Source: DYHD01 sp037445375 (GTDB taxonomy: Bacteria; Nitrospirota; Thermodesulfovibrionia; Thermodesulfovibrionales; Dissulfurispiraceae). Taken from it: a DNA stretch of 64,000 nt. Each line of letters starts with the position of its first letter. The first letter of the stretch is position 1. Shown here in pieces: positions 25,766 to 33,710 of the stretch. The notes under the pieces are model-generated. The model saw nothing but the letters and a program-made list of their open reading frames with translations. It was not told the origin of the DNA and did no database searches. Position numbers and translations under genes: made by a program. The stretch is from positions 1-64,000 of the forward strand of contig JBBIKS010000008.1 of the NCBI GenBank assembly GCA_037445375.1. Reading direction: 5' to 3'.

Positions 25766-26113
25766 TTTTAGATGTCCAAATTAAGATGTTTCGTCTCAGA
25801 ATTTAATCATAGAAATATCGCGTGGATAAACGTTACGGTGAACTCTTACTATAGCTCCATGCGATAGATTAAAGCCTAAAATATCTATGTAAATGCATTT
25901 ATTAATCTTTGTTCAAAAATCGCATGGAGTCATTTAAAGGATTTAATTGCAATGCAAAATAATGTCATTGCATATATAGCAATATTTTGAATTAACTAAA
26001 ATAAGCTATTTTGACTCTCTAAAAATAAACTTTGACAGCTGAGAGGCTGTCATGAATTTGTATCATAAATCGCTTGACTTAGATATTTACAAATAATAAT
26101 TTAAAGGTTAAAT
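25766..26113. other. Gene-free stretch between rpmE and DUF1385 gene
   Basis: About 350 AT-rich bases without a gene. They contain an 11-bp perfect inverted repeat, CTCCATGCGAT (25855-25865) and ATCGCATGGAG (25919-25929), 53 bases apart, and a short hairpin, GACAGC..GCTGTC, near 26034-26051. A possible weak promoter, TTGACT with TAATTT 17 bases further, lies just before the DUF1385 gene. I see nothing else. Confidence 0.5.
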
Positions 26114-27010
26114 ATGAAAAGTATTGGTGGGCAAGCTGTAATAGAGGGCGTGATGATGAAATCACCAATTGGGTGGAGTGTTGCTGTCAGAGACCCAAAG
26201 GGTGAGATTAATCTTAAAACTACGATTACGAATAAACCTAATAAATTTTTTAAACTGCCGGTCATTAGAGGTGTGATTGCCCTTTTTAGTGCTCTTGTTA
26301 TCGGAATCAAAGCAATCGAGTTTTCTGGCAGCATAGCGTATCAAGACAAAGATGAAAAACCACTTAGTCCATGGAGCCTTGCATTATCTATTGGTCTGGC
26401 GTTAATTCTCGCCATAGTTCTCTTTAAATTCTTGCCTCTTTTTTTAACAACTATTATGGGCAGTTTTTATCAGGGCATTTCCACCAATTCCTTTCTTTTT
26501 AATCTTATTGACGGACTTCTGAGGGTCGGGGTATTTCTTTTATATGTCTTTGCAGTGGGGCTTTGGAGCGAGATGAGAAGGATATATCAATACCATGGAG
26601 CAGAGCATAAGGTAATATATGCTTATGAGGCAGGCGAAGAACTAACCGTAGAAAATGCCAAAAAATATAAGCCTTATCACCCCAGATGCGGCACGAGCTT
26701 TCTTTTAATAGTTATGTTTATAAGCATAGTTATATTCATTCTCATACCTCAGCACTGGACATTTACAGAAAAGCTTTTCTCGAGGATATTTCTTATACCT
26801 GTCATAGCGGGCATATCATATGAAATATTAAAGCTCTCGTCAAAGATAGCTAACAAAGGTATATTAGGTTTAATCATTTTACCCGGACTTTGTTTGCAGC
26901 GATTGACTGTCCGTGAGCCAGATAACTCTCAGATAGAGGTGGCAATAGCCGCCCTAAAAGAGGTCTTGAAATTGGATAACCCTAAGCCAGAGGCTATAAA
27001 AAATGCTTGA
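26114..27010 (+). CDS. DUF1385 membrane protein (YqhQ family)
   Basis: This integral membrane protein of 298 residues is of unknown function. The family N-terminus IGGQAVIEGVMMKSP is exact, and EMRRIYQYHGAEHKVIYAYE and HPRCGTSFLLIV, which carry conserved His and Cys residues, are present. Four or five hydrophobic segments lie at about 55-75, 90-112, 130-155, 195-215 and 230-250. It overlaps prfA by 8 bases and so is translationally coupled to it, the usual arrangement. A link to ribosome biology through its neighbours is only a guess. Confidence 0.92.
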   Translation: MKSIGGQAVIEGVMMKSPIGWSVAVRDPKGEINLKTTITNKPNKFFKLPVIRGVIALFSALVIGIKAIEFSGSIAYQDKDEKPLSPWSLALSIGLALILAIVLFKFLPLFLTTIMGSFYQGISTNSFLFNLIDGLLRVGVFLLYVFAVGLWSEMRRIYQYHGAEHKVIYAYEAGEELTVENAKKYKPYHPRCGTSFLLIVMFISIVIFILIPQHWTFTEKLFSRIFLIPVIAGISYEILKLSSKIANKGILGLIILPGLCLQRLTVREPDNSQIEVAIAALKEVLKLDNPKPEAIKNA

Positions 27011-28064
27011 TAAGCTATTATTAATCGAACAAAAATATAATGGGATAACGGCAACGCTAATGAAGCCGGAGGTTTTGAGCAACACCTCAGAATATCATAA
27101 ATATTCAAAGGAGCAATCGGATCTTGAGCCGATTTATAATACAATTCAGGAATATAAGAAACTGCTTGGGGGCATTGATGATGCAGAAGCTCTGATTAGA
27201 GACAGTGATGCGGGTATAAAAGAACTCGCTGAAGAAGAGCTTGAGATACTCAAGAAGAAAAAACCTATTATAGAAAATGAACTCAAACTCATGCTTTTGC
27301 CAAAAGATCCAAGGGATGATAGAAATGTAATACTCGAAATCCGTGCTGGAACTGGAGGTGAAGAAGCCGCTCTTTTTGCAGCTTCATTGTTCAGGATGTA
27401 TTCAAAATATTCAGAGATAAAAAGATGGAAGATAGAGATAATTGACTCAAGCCCGACGGGTCTCGGCGGTCTAAAGGAGATTATCGCAAGCATTACAGGC
27501 AAGAACGCTTATAGCAGACTAAAATACGAAAGCGGTGTTCACAGGGTTCAGAGAGTCCCTGTTACTGAGACTTCTGGAAGGATTCACACATCAGCATCAA
27601 CCGTTGCGGTGTTGCCAGAAGCTGCGGATGTTGATGTCAAGATAGAAGATAAAGACTTGAGAATTGATACATTTTGCTCCTCTGGTGCAGGTGGTCAAAG
27701 TGTTAACACAACCTATTCTGCTGTGAGAATTACGCATATACCTACTGGAATCGTCGTGCAATGCCAAGATGAAAGATCTCAGATGAAGAATAGGGAAAAG
27801 GCGATGAAGGTATTAAGGTCGAGGGTGCTTGAGATAGAACTTGAGAAAAAGGAAAAAGAGCGCGCTTTATACAGGAAAACTCAGGTAGGAAGCGGTGATA
27901 GGAGCGAAAGAATAAGGACTTATAATTATCCTCAAAACAGGATAACCGACCATCGTATAGGTCTGACGCTTCATAAACTTGAGCAAGTTTTGGAAGGTGA
28001 CCTTGAAGAAATTATAGACTCCTTAACGACGCATTATCAGGCGATGAAACTTAACGACATTTGA
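27003..28064 (+). CDS. prfA: Peptide chain release factor 1
   Basis: RF1 ends translation at UAA and UAG. The catalytic GGQ is at 230-232 (SSGAGGQSVN), and the codon-recognition tripeptide is PVT at 186-188 (the PxT form of RF1, not the SPF of RF2). Its length, 353 residues, is normal. prmC, the methylase of the GGQ glutamine that usually follows prfA, is not next; a repeat-rich gap and ddl come instead. Confidence 0.97.
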   Translation: MLDKLLLIEQKYNGITATLMKPEVLSNTSEYHKYSKEQSDLEPIYNTIQEYKKLLGGIDDAEALIRDSDAGIKELAEEELEILKKKKPIIENELKLMLLPKDPRDDRNVILEIRAGTGGEEAALFAASLFRMYSKYSEIKRWKIEIIDSSPTGLGGLKEIIASITGKNAYSRLKYESGVHRVQRVPVTETSGRIHTSASTVAVLPEAADVDVKIEDKDLRIDTFCSSGAGGQSVNTTYSAVRITHIPTGIVVQCQDERSQMKNREKAMKVLRSRVLEIELEKKEKERALYRKTQVGSGDRSERIRTYNYPQNRITDHRIGLTLHKLEQVLEGDLEEIIDSLTTHYQAMKLNDI

Positions 28065-28445
28065 AATGTGCCCGCCATATACGATGCAATCTGTTTGGTA
28101 TGTAATTGCTAATTTAAAATAGCATATCAATTTCGCAAGAAAAGTTAAATAGTGTCTGTTTATAAACTGCTTGCAACTCTTTTCTGTCATTTCGAGCAGA
28201 GCGAGAAATCTTTAATTTTTAAGATTCCTTCCCTCGATTGGAATGACAACAGCACGGATTTATCCACTTTATAAACAGACTCTAAATAGTCATAATTATC
28301 GTTTACGACTCACGACCCATCAATTCATTTTATAATCGAAAAAGGAGGAATATTGCGTAGGTCCTATGCCTTAGACAATATCTTGTAATATAGCTTTGTC
28401 ATTTGATAAACTTCAAATATCGATACCTTAAAGGAGCTAATATTT
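28065..28445. other. Gap between prfA and ddl with a MITE-like element
   Basis: This 381-base gap holds TIR element copy B (28151-28285). After it there is an orphan ribosome site AAAGGAGG (28341-28348) before a TTG at 28353 whose frame ends after 11 codons (stop at 28386-28388). That may be a leader peptide or the trace of a lost gene. ddl has its own ribosome site AAAGGAGC just before 28446. Confidence 0.5.
28151..28285. mobile_element. Small TIR element (MITE-like), copy B
   Basis: This 135-bp element starts TAGTGTCTGTTTATAAA (28151-28167) and ends with the inverse TTTATAAACAGACTCTA (28269-28285), a 16-of-17 inverted repeat. The interior has the same plan as copy A at 2284-2407, with a hairpin running from GTCATTTCGAGC to GGAATGAC. 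It has no open reading frame. AAATAG is present at both junctions and could include a target duplication. Confidence 0.75.
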
Positions 28446-29396
28446 ATGATAACAAAAAAACGGATTGGAGTTCTTCTTGGCGGCATATCAGCAGAAAGAG
28501 AGGTTTCTTTAAAAAGTGGGAAAGCTGTTTTTAATGCATTAAATAATAAGGGGTATAATGTTGCCTTGCTTGATGTTCAGGATAATGTATGTGAATTGCT
28601 CGAGAAAGAACAAATAGAGATCGCCTTTTTGGTCTTGCACGGCGGTTGGGGTGAAGACGGCGGAATTCAGGGACTCCTTGAGGTGATGAATATACCATAC
28701 ACTGGTTCAAGGGTGATGGCTTCAGCTCTGGCAATGGATAAGGAGGCTTCAAAAAAAATGTTTCTTTATCATGGTCTATTAGTGCCTGATTTTGTTATTC
28801 TTTACAAAGATATATTTCATCCCGATAATTTAAAAAACGAACCAGGAAACGGTATATCATTCATCCAACAATCAGTTCATTTTCCTATGCCTTGGGTAGT
28901 AAAACCAGCCACCGAGGGCTCAAGCGTCGGGGTTAACATAGTCAAGAATACTGAACAAATATTAGACGCACTAAAGACAGCCTATGACTATGGTAAGAGG
29001 GCAATAGTAGAAAGATATACTAAGGGCAAGGAGATTCAGATTGGGATTCTTGGCGATAGAATATTAGGCGGTGTCGAAGTCAGACCATCTTTAGAATTCT
29101 ACAGTTATGAAGCTAAATATACGGCAGGACTTACTCAATATATATTGCCGCCAGAAATTGATGACAAAACTTACGAAAACCTTAAACTTGCCGGACTAAA
29201 GGCTCATAATGCGCTTTCTTGTGAGGGTGCATCAAGGGTGGATCTGATACTTGATGAATCTAATAATATTTATGTTCTTGAGGTAAATACAATTCCGGGC
29301 ATGACTGAAACGAGTCTTCTGCCTAAGATAGCAGGACTGGTCGGCATGGATTTCACAGCCTTGGTTGAGGAGATGCTTCGTCTCTCGATAAAATAA
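28446..29396 (+). CDS. ddl: D-alanine--D-alanine ligase
   Basis: This ATP-grasp enzyme makes D-Ala-D-Ala for peptidoglycan. It shows LLGGISAEREVSL at the N-terminus, LHGGWGEDGGIQGLLE, TGSRVMASALAMDKEASK, VKPATEGSSVGV (ATP-grasp glycine loop), and EVNTIPGMTETSLLPKIA near the end. At 316 residues it has normal length. ftsQ follows after 30 bases. This pair is the tail of a division and cell-wall (dcw) cluster that is otherwise not in this window. Confidence 0.96.
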   Translation: MITKKRIGVLLGGISAEREVSLKSGKAVFNALNNKGYNVALLDVQDNVCELLEKEQIEIAFLVLHGGWGEDGGIQGLLEVMNIPYTGSRVMASALAMDKEASKKMFLYHGLLVPDFVILYKDIFHPDNLKNEPGNGISFIQQSVHFPMPWVVKPATEGSSVGVNIVKNTEQILDALKTAYDYGKRAIVERYTKGKEIQIGILGDRILGGVEVRPSLEFYSYEAKYTAGLTQYILPPEIDDKTYENLKLAGLKAHNALSCEGASRVDLILDESNNIYVLEVNTIPGMTETSLLPKIAGLVGMDFTALVEEMLRLSIK

Positions 29397-29426
29397 AAAC
29401 ATTGCAATAAGAATTAACACTTTCAA

Positions 29427-30164
29427 ATGTATAAAAAATCCAAATATCAACAAAAAAATCATAAAAATAAAAAGCTGATTTTTTCATTGGTTATTATTGT
29501 TGCGATTGTGTCTGTAACTGCATGGCTATATTTTTACCTGAAGCAAAATCTATATATTAAAGAGATTGTTTTTATTGGCAATCAACATTTACACAAGGAA
29601 GACCTATATAATATCTTAAGGGTTCATAAAAATGATCCCATCTATAGTGTCTCAGCAAAGCGAATGCATAACAACCTCATGCAGTCTCCGTGGGTAAAGA
29701 ATGCTATAGTAAGAAAAGAATTCTCAGGCAAGATACTTGTACAGCTATCAGAAGCGATTCCCGCAGCTATTTTGTACAAGTCGAAAAAGCCTTATTTTAT
29801 AGACAGCACAGGGGTGATACTCGAGGAAATTTCAGAACCGTCTGTAATCTTTTTGCCTGTTATAATGGAGATAGACCCTTTGAAAAATGAGAATACTTAC
29901 AAAGAAGCTCTCACCTTGGTTAATCTTTTTAAAGATAAGAAACTAATGCCGTACTCAGGACAACTTGAAATTACTGGTCGAACCCCTGATGAACTGAACA
30001 TAAAAGTTGATAATATATTAATAAAGATAGGTTCTGGAGATTATGAGAAAAAGATAGAAAGACTTGAAAAAATTAAGGAAGAAATAAAAAATAAAAATAT
30101 AACTATAGAGCATATAGACCTGAGATTTTCTGAACAGGTGATAGTAAAACCCCTGAAGCAATAA
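29427..30164 (+). CDS. ftsQ: Cell division protein FtsQ
   Basis: This is a bitopic division protein that links early and late divisome proteins. It has a Lys/Asn-rich cytoplasmic tail (1-16), one membrane helix (about 17-38), a POTRA domain starting at YIKEIVFIGNQHLHKEDLYNIL, and the beta domain with FIDSTGVILEE. At 245 residues it is normal. ftsA and ftsZ, which usually follow, are absent: the gene is convergent with holB, 51 bases away. The dcw cluster is therefore interrupted here. Confidence 0.92.
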   Translation: MYKKSKYQQKNHKNKKLIFSLVIIVAIVSVTAWLYFYLKQNLYIKEIVFIGNQHLHKEDLYNILRVHKNDPIYSVSAKRMHNNLMQSPWVKNAIVRKEFSGKILVQLSEAIPAAILYKSKKPYFIDSTGVILEEISEPSVIFLPVIMEIDPLKNENTYKEALTLVNLFKDKKLMPYSGQLEITGRTPDELNIKVDNILIKIGSGDYEKKIERLEKIKEEIKNKNITIEHIDLRFSEQVIVKPLKQ

Positions 30165-30214
30165 AAAAATGTATTTGTAATGAAAGAAAAACAAAGTGTA
30201 GCAGATTTGCCCGA

Positions 30215-31153
30215 TTAAACTCCAGAAGCATGATATACTGACTTCATAATTCCTGACACATGATTCCATGTAACTGATTTGTTTAGGTTGGAATCAATAA
30301 GATTAATGATTCCCTGAAGCTCATTATAAGCATCTAAAGCCTTTTTAATAGATTCACATTCGCAAGTTTCTCCAAGCATCGTATCTGATTTGCTCCCTGT
30401 AACTTTATAAATAACAGCATCTCTGATAAATATAAGAGACAAATCTATCCATGACTTCATCTGTTCTCTGTCAACCCATGTTTCTTTAGAAACATCGTTA
30501 ATCATATTTTTAAGAAGTGTCAGAAACCATGTCTTTTCTTCAGAGAAATTTCTTGTAATAGCAATGCCAGGCCTGCCCATCGAGAGATTCATGTAAAGAT
30601 TGATATCTTTTGGTGCAGCATGTGAGAGTATTATTTTTTTGCAAGATTCAGAGGGTAGCGGAGCAAAACTGATCCTCAAACATCTTGAAATTATGGTGTC
30701 AGGCAGGGCGTCTTCGTTAGAAGAAATTAAGATGATGATGCTGCTATCCGGTGGCTCTTCAAGGGTTTTTAGGAAGGCATTTGCAGCGTTCGGATTCATT
30801 CTATCAGAATCATCGATAATAATAAATTTTTTCCTGCCTTCAAACGGCTTTAATGAAAGGATTTCTTCCAGCCGTCTGATAGCATCGGTTTTGATCTCGT
30901 TATTTATAGGTTCAATAATATGAATATCAGGATGGATTCCCGAATCAGTTTTTTGGCACGACAGGCAACTATCGCAAGAATCAAAATCGACAGGACTAAA
31001 ACAATTGACCGCCTTTGCATAATTAACAGCGGCAAGTCTTTTGCCAACGCCCCCTTGTCCAAGCATTAAAATGGCGGAAGGAAGTTTATTTTTTTTTATC
31101 GTACCAGCAAGAATCTTTAATGCCTTTGGCTGACACTCAATATCCTTCAACAT
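30215..31153 (-). CDS. holB: DNA polymerase III delta' subunit
   Basis: This clamp-loader subunit is a member of the AAA+ family. The N-terminal P-loop region reads GQGGVGKR, with Arg in place of the usual Thr/Ser, which fits the degenerate ATP site common in delta'. A zinc module CFSPVDFDSCDSCLSC follows, then FIIIDDSDRMNPNAANAFLKTLEEPP and SRCLRISF. Its length is 312 residues. Its start overlaps the end of tmk by 7 bases, the usual tmk-holB pair. Confidence 0.92.
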   Translation of the reverse strand: MLKDIECQPKALKILAGTIKKNKLPSAILMLGQGGVGKRLAAVNYAKAVNCFSPVDFDSCDSCLSCQKTDSGIHPDIHIIEPINNEIKTDAIRRLEEILSLKPFEGRKKFIIIDDSDRMNPNAANAFLKTLEEPPDSSIIILISSNEDALPDTIISRCLRISFAPLPSESCKKIILSHAAPKDINLYMNLSMGRPGIAITRNFSEEKTWFLTLLKNMINDVSKETWVDREQMKSWIDLSLIFIRDAVIYKVTGSKSDTMLGETCECESIKKALDAYNELQGIINLIDSNLNKSVTWNHVSGIMKSVYHASGV

Positions 31154-31776
31154 GACAGGGCCTTTATTATAATATCACTTGTGTCTTTCAGAACCCTTTC
31201 TATAGCCGAAGACGCGTTGACGATTTTAACCCTCTCGGGTTCCTTATCTGCTATCATGTAATAGCCATCTCTGACTTTTCTGTGAAACTCTATGTCTTCA
31301 AGTTCAAGCCTGTCAACCTTGTTTATCCCCTTGTTTCTCATCAGTCCAGATTCTACATCAATATCAAGCAATATAGTAATATCGGGCTTCAATCCACCCG
31401 TTACGATTTTATCTATAGTCACAATAAGCGAAAGATCAAGACCTCTCCCGTAACCCTGATAGGCTATGGTTGAATCTGAAAACCTATCTGTTATGACAAT
31501 TTTGCCAGTCTCCAAAGCCGGAATGAGCTTTTCCCTCAGATGCTGACATCTGGCAGCATTGTAAAGGAGGAGTTCTGTGAGATAAGACATCTCCTTATGT
31601 TCTGGCAAGAGCAGGATATCTCTGATCTTCTGTCCAATAGTAGTTCCGCCCGGCTCATAGGTTGAGAGAACTTCATAGCCATCCATCATCAACATCTCGG
31701 TTATCAGCCTTGAAACGGTCGTCTTGCCAGATCCCTCGATGCCCTCAAATGATATGAAAACTCCTCGCTTGTTCAG
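31147..31776 (-). CDS. tmk: Thymidylate kinase, apparent CTG start
   Basis: The kinase phosphorylates dTMP to dTDP. The first standard start codon in this frame is ATG 31695, which would remove the P-loop. Upstream of it the frame stays open and encodes GVFISFEGIEGSGKTTVSRL, the canonical Tmk N-terminus. The only stop before it is TAA at about 31789-31791. Between that stop and the P-loop there is no ATG, GTG or TTG. A CTG at 31774-31776 lies 8 bases after AAGGAG, the ideal ribosome-site spacing, so I start there (209 residues, normal for the family). The DR motif is in VITDRFSDSTIAYQG. It overlaps holB. Confidence 0.9.
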   Translation of the reverse strand: MNKRGVFISFEGIEGSGKTTVSRLITEMLMMDGYEVLSTYEPGGTTIGQKIRDILLLPEHKEMSYLTELLLYNAARCQHLREKLIPALETGKIVITDRFSDSTIAYQGYGRGLDLSLIVTIDKIVTGGLKPDITILLDIDVESGLMRNKGINKVDRLELEDIEFHRKVRDGYYMIADKEPERVKIVNASSAIERVLKDTSDIIIKALSC

Positions 31777-32300
31777 TAGATTATCTCCTTATACAGTGAT
31801 CTATTCAAATGCGTTTAAATCTAAAAAAAAGGAGGCATGGATATCCGAAAAAAACTTTGTCCTAAAACACCAACTTAGTGTAAGTGTCAGTGATAAACAT
31901 AAGAGACTATTTATAGACTTACCCTAAATCATGCCCGCTGCATAGAAATCCACTTGCATTTTTTGGGTTAATGAATGAGGAACGACTTGAAAAAAACATA
32001 ATGCCTCGCAAAACATTTTCATACTAATGAATCAGAAAGATACAACGGCGCCATTTGAGATAAATTCTGGCAATCAAATAAACCGGCGAGCCGAAATATT
32101 ACGCACAAGTAACCTATGATGAATCGAATTCAAAAAGCGACCTTATAAACAAAGAAATTTCATGCTTCCAAAAAAAGAAGAAGGACCATTTAATACAGTG
32201 CGCATATAGGTTGTATCGCTTACCAAATCGCATCAGATAAACAACTTGGGCAAAATCTATCATGAAAAAATATGAACAAAAAAACGCGACTGCCCGCTTA
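31777..32300. other. Gene-free stretch between tmk and nuoN
   Basis: About 520 AT-rich bases lie downstream of nuoN and upstream of tmk, both on the minus strand. Apart from the tmk ribosome site (about 31785-31790 on the minus strand) I see no gene, repeat copy, clear promoter or hairpin terminator. A ribosome-site-like AAGGAGG at 31829-31835 on the plus strand leads only to a 13-codon frame. Confidence 0.5.
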
Positions 32301-33710
32301 TCACATGAACAACTGGAATGTATATCCTATAACGACTGAGGGTATGACCCCTATGACAAAAATCATGAGAATGGATATCAAAAGCGCAGCTCCATTTGCC
32401 GGATCAGGGTATATCTTAGCCTCTTCTTCCATTGGCTTCATATACATGTTCATCACTATTCTCATGTAGTAATAAGCCGATATAGAGCTGAAAAACACTG
32501 CTACAACGACCACCCATGTGTATCCAGAATTGATTGCAGCCATGAAGATATTAAATTTGCCAATAAACCCAGCTGTAGGTGGAATACCAGTTAAAGAAAA
32601 CATAAAAACGAGCATCATAAAGGCTACCACTGGATGGCTTTTGGATAAACCATTATAATCCTTGATGCTTTCGCCTTTTTCGAGTAGAATGACTATCGCA
32701 AATGCTCCCATATTCATAAACGCATAAATCAACAAATAGGTCATTACTGCATTAAGCCCTTCAGTGGTTCCGGCGACTATACCGAGTAGCGCATATCCTG
32801 CATGTGCTATGGAAGAGTAGGCAAGCATTCTTTTTATATTAGTCTGAACAACAGCCAATATGTTGCCAACAGCCATTGTTAGAATCGCCAAACCTATAAG
32901 GATCGCTGCCCAGTCGGGCTGTAATGTCTCGAAAGCTATGAAGAAGACCCTACCTATAACGGCAAATCCCGCTGCCTTCGGTCCTACTGAAAAAAATGCA
33001 GTTACTGATGTGGGTGCGCCTTGATAAACATCGGGTGCCCACATGTGAAAGGGAGCTGCAGCAATCTTAAATGCAAAGGCACAGATTATCATAATCATTG
33101 CTATTAGCAGTGTAATAGAGGTTTCGCCTTGCTTTAAATACTGGGCAATCTGATAAATATTCGTAGATGTAGTTAGACCATATAACAATGAGATGCCAAA
33201 AAGAAGAATCGCCGATGAAAAAGCGCCTAACAAGAAATATTTCATAGCTGCTTCATTGGACTTTGTATCATGCCTTTTAATACCGGCAAGTATGTATGTG
33301 CTGAGAGCCATAAGTTCGAGACCAAGATAAAGCAAAATCAAATCAGCAGAAGATGCCATAAGCATCATTCCGGCGGTTGCAAATAGGAGCAGACTATAAT
33401 ACTCGCCATATTCCGCATCTTCTCTCTGAAGGTATTTAAATGATATAAGAACAGTCAGTACGAGGCTGATGAGGAAAATAAACTTAAAATACGAGCTGTA
33501 TCCATCACTTATAAACATACCGCCAAATGTTATGCCCTGACTGGAAGGAATGACATAAAAGACTGCCAAAGCGGCACCGATGCATAAATAACCGAGCCAA
33601 TCTTTTGTTTTTTCCTTTGCAAACAGCTCTATAGATAATAATACGCACGCCACTAATGACATAATTATTTCCGGTATTAATGGTGTTAAATCAGGCAATG
33701 GTATGTTCAC
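32301..33710 (-). CDS. nuoN: NADH-quinone oxidoreductase subunit N
   Basis: This is an antiporter-like membrane subunit of complex I with 13-14 helices in 469 residues. The Proton_antipo_M region is present: LALYLGLELMALSTYIL with its conserved Glu, KYFLLGAFSSAILLFGISLLYG, and FKIAAAPFHMWAPDVYQGAPT with the central Lys. It is the last gene of the nuo operon. Its start overlaps nuoM by 4 bases. Confidence 0.96.
   Translation of the reverse strand: MNIPLPDLTPLIPEIIMSLVACVLLSIELFAKEKTKDWLGYLCIGAALAVFYVIPSSQGITFGGMFISDGYSSYFKFIFLISLVLTVLISFKYLQREDAEYGEYYSLLLFATAGMMLMASSADLILLYLGLELMALSTYILAGIKRHDTKSNEAAMKYFLLGAFSSAILLFGISLLYGLTTSTNIYQIAQYLKQGETSITLLIAMIMIICAFAFKIAAAPFHMWAPDVYQGAPTSVTAFFSVGPKAAGFAVIGRVFFIAFETLQPDWAAILIGLAILTMAVGNILAVVQTNIKRMLAYSSIAHAGYALLGIVAGTTEGLNAVMTYLLIYAFMNMGAFAIVILLEKGESIKDYNGLSKSHPVVAFMMLVFMFSLTGIPPTAGFIGKFNIFMAAINSGYTWVVVVAVFFSSISAYYYMRIVMNMYMKPMEEEAKIYPDPANGAALLISILMIFVIGVIPSVVIGYTFQLFM

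Noticed and set aside
28353..28388. 11-codon TTG frame behind AAAGGAGG upstream of ddl as a gene
   Set aside because: It is too short to support and has no recognisable pattern; mentioned only as a possible trace of a lost gene.
31147..31695. Thymidylate kinase starting at ATG 31695
   Set aside because: This start would delete the P-loop, which is encoded in frame upstream behind a good ribosome site.
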